From NCBI RefSeq assembly GCF_013376455.1, contig NZ_CP045504.1, positions 1,343,501-1,407,500 on the forward strand: a DNA stretch of 64,000 bases, written 5' to 3'. Positions 63,687-64,000 of this stretch are shown here, piece after piece. Position 1 is the stretch's first letter. Each line of letters begins with the position of its first letter. The notes beneath the pieces are model-generated. The model ran no database searches. It worked only from the letters and a program-made list of their open reading frames with translations, and was not told the DNA's origin. The position numbers and the translations under genes are program-made. The stretch comes from Desulfolutivibrio sulfodismutans DSM 3696. GTDB taxonomy: Bacteria > Desulfobacterota > Desulfovibrionia > Desulfovibrionales > Desulfovibrionaceae.

Positions 63687-63812
63687 CGGCCCTCATGTTG
63701 CGTTCGGTCATTTCCGTTATGGTCTGGCAAATAGCAACATCTTGAATTTCTGATTTTTCTTCACAAAAAAACAAAAAACGTCTTTGTGTGGACGCCACAC
63801 CAGTGGCGCCTC

Positions 63813-63902
63813 CTTGAAAAATACGCCCGTCTTTTTCAAGAAACAAAGTCTTTCATCCCGTTGTTTCAACGGTCGCGTCCTCCCCTATCGGGGATGCGAC
63901 GC
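63813..63902. repeat. Three-hairpin element, unit 2
   Basis: Hairpins CTTGAAAAA/TTTTTCAAG (63813-63840), CCGTTG/CAACGG (63858-63872) and GCGTC/GACGC with inner CCCC/GGGG (63875-63902). The shared loop-side motif AATACGC and spacing match unit 1. The third hairpin touches the stop codon of the partial gene at 63902. Confidence 0.7.
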
Positions 63903-64000
63903 TAGCGGTTGAACTTCTCCTGGAGCCGGAAACGCAGATGCGTAAAACGCTTTTCAGACCCGGATTTGCCCAGGCCCACGGCCAGGGCCCGCTTGGGGGC
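63902..64000 (-). CDS. C-terminal end of an unidentified protein (partial)
   Basis: The minus strand from the window edge is open to TAG at 63904-63902 and encodes a basic tail, ending GKSGSEKRFTHLRFRLQEKF-NR. Composition and codon usage are coding-like. Only 32 residues are present, so the family cannot be named. Confidence 0.6.
   Translation of the reverse strand, partial: APKRALAVGLGKSGSEKRFTHLRFRLQEKFNR

Noticed and set aside
63602-63902. Hairpin units as plain intrinsic terminators
   Set aside because: Three ordered hairpins in each unit with paired substitutions are more than a terminator needs, and the U-tracts are within stems.

Overview
The window is high-GC bacterial chromosome with a few AT-rich islands. 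It looks like a sulfate-reducing Desulfovibrionales member (Desulfovibrio/Solidesulfovibrio-like). That assignment is an inference from the combination of hydrogenase maturation genes (hypC, hypD, hypE), nikR, folE2, queD, a ThiD-ThiN fusion, a flagellar hook cluster and a Mu-like prophage; there is no rRNA or other diagnostic marker in the window.

Positions 1-9232 are the repressor-proximal end of a Mu-like transposable prophage that runs off the left edge. A LexA-like repressor (8281-9036, +) faces a long leftward early operon: two HTH or regulatory proteins, MuA transposase, MuB ATPase, two DNA-binding proteins, Gam, several small unknown genes and a partial GemA. Two perfect palindromes lie between the divergent transcripts. 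Three spaced copies of a 16-17 bp motif to the right of the repressor (9040-9226) look like transposase end-binding sites and place the prophage terminus near 9232. A cassette between muA and the HTH genes (6513-7464) has a 96-bp leader repeated in front of two unrelated AT-rich small ORFs.

Positions 9233-12050 are an accessory strip: an AbiJ-type abortive infection gene and an intact IS5-family element with 13-bp inverted repeats and a 5-bp target duplication (10706-11968).

Positions 12051-23218 hold a YihY/BrkB membrane protein, the hook genes flgE, flgD and fliK, three glycosyltransferases that may modify flagellin, and a STAS / HATPase anti-sigma pair. Positions 23361-28761 hold dtd, queD and dnaE, then an AT-rich orphan methyltransferase. 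Positions 29002-34702 hold two paralogous VOC proteins around ppa, a DinB protein, an orphan BrnA-like antitoxin fragment and hypC-hypD-hypE with large palindromes between hypD and hypE. Positions 34897-46529 hold motA-motB, a large hybrid histidine kinase, an HD hydrolase, a D-Ala-D-Ala ligase-like gene, carA, a TPR protein, a V4R-sensor/GGDEF pair and an L,D-transpeptidase-like lipoprotein.

Positions 46766-55273 hold a DMT transporter broken in a G7 tract, an AsmA protein, ridA, a Sel1-repeat protein, an AI-2E-type exporter, folE2, nikR, a methyltransferase and a small periplasmic coiled-coil protein. Positions 55474-64000 hold a tandem pair of DUF1566 secreted proteins, a secreted endonuclease I, a methyltransferase, tRNA-Leu(UAG), the thiDN fusion, an UPF0104/LPG-synthase-like membrane protein and two covarying three-hairpin elements. 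Several terminators on the strand opposite the nearest genes hint at unannotated transcripts.
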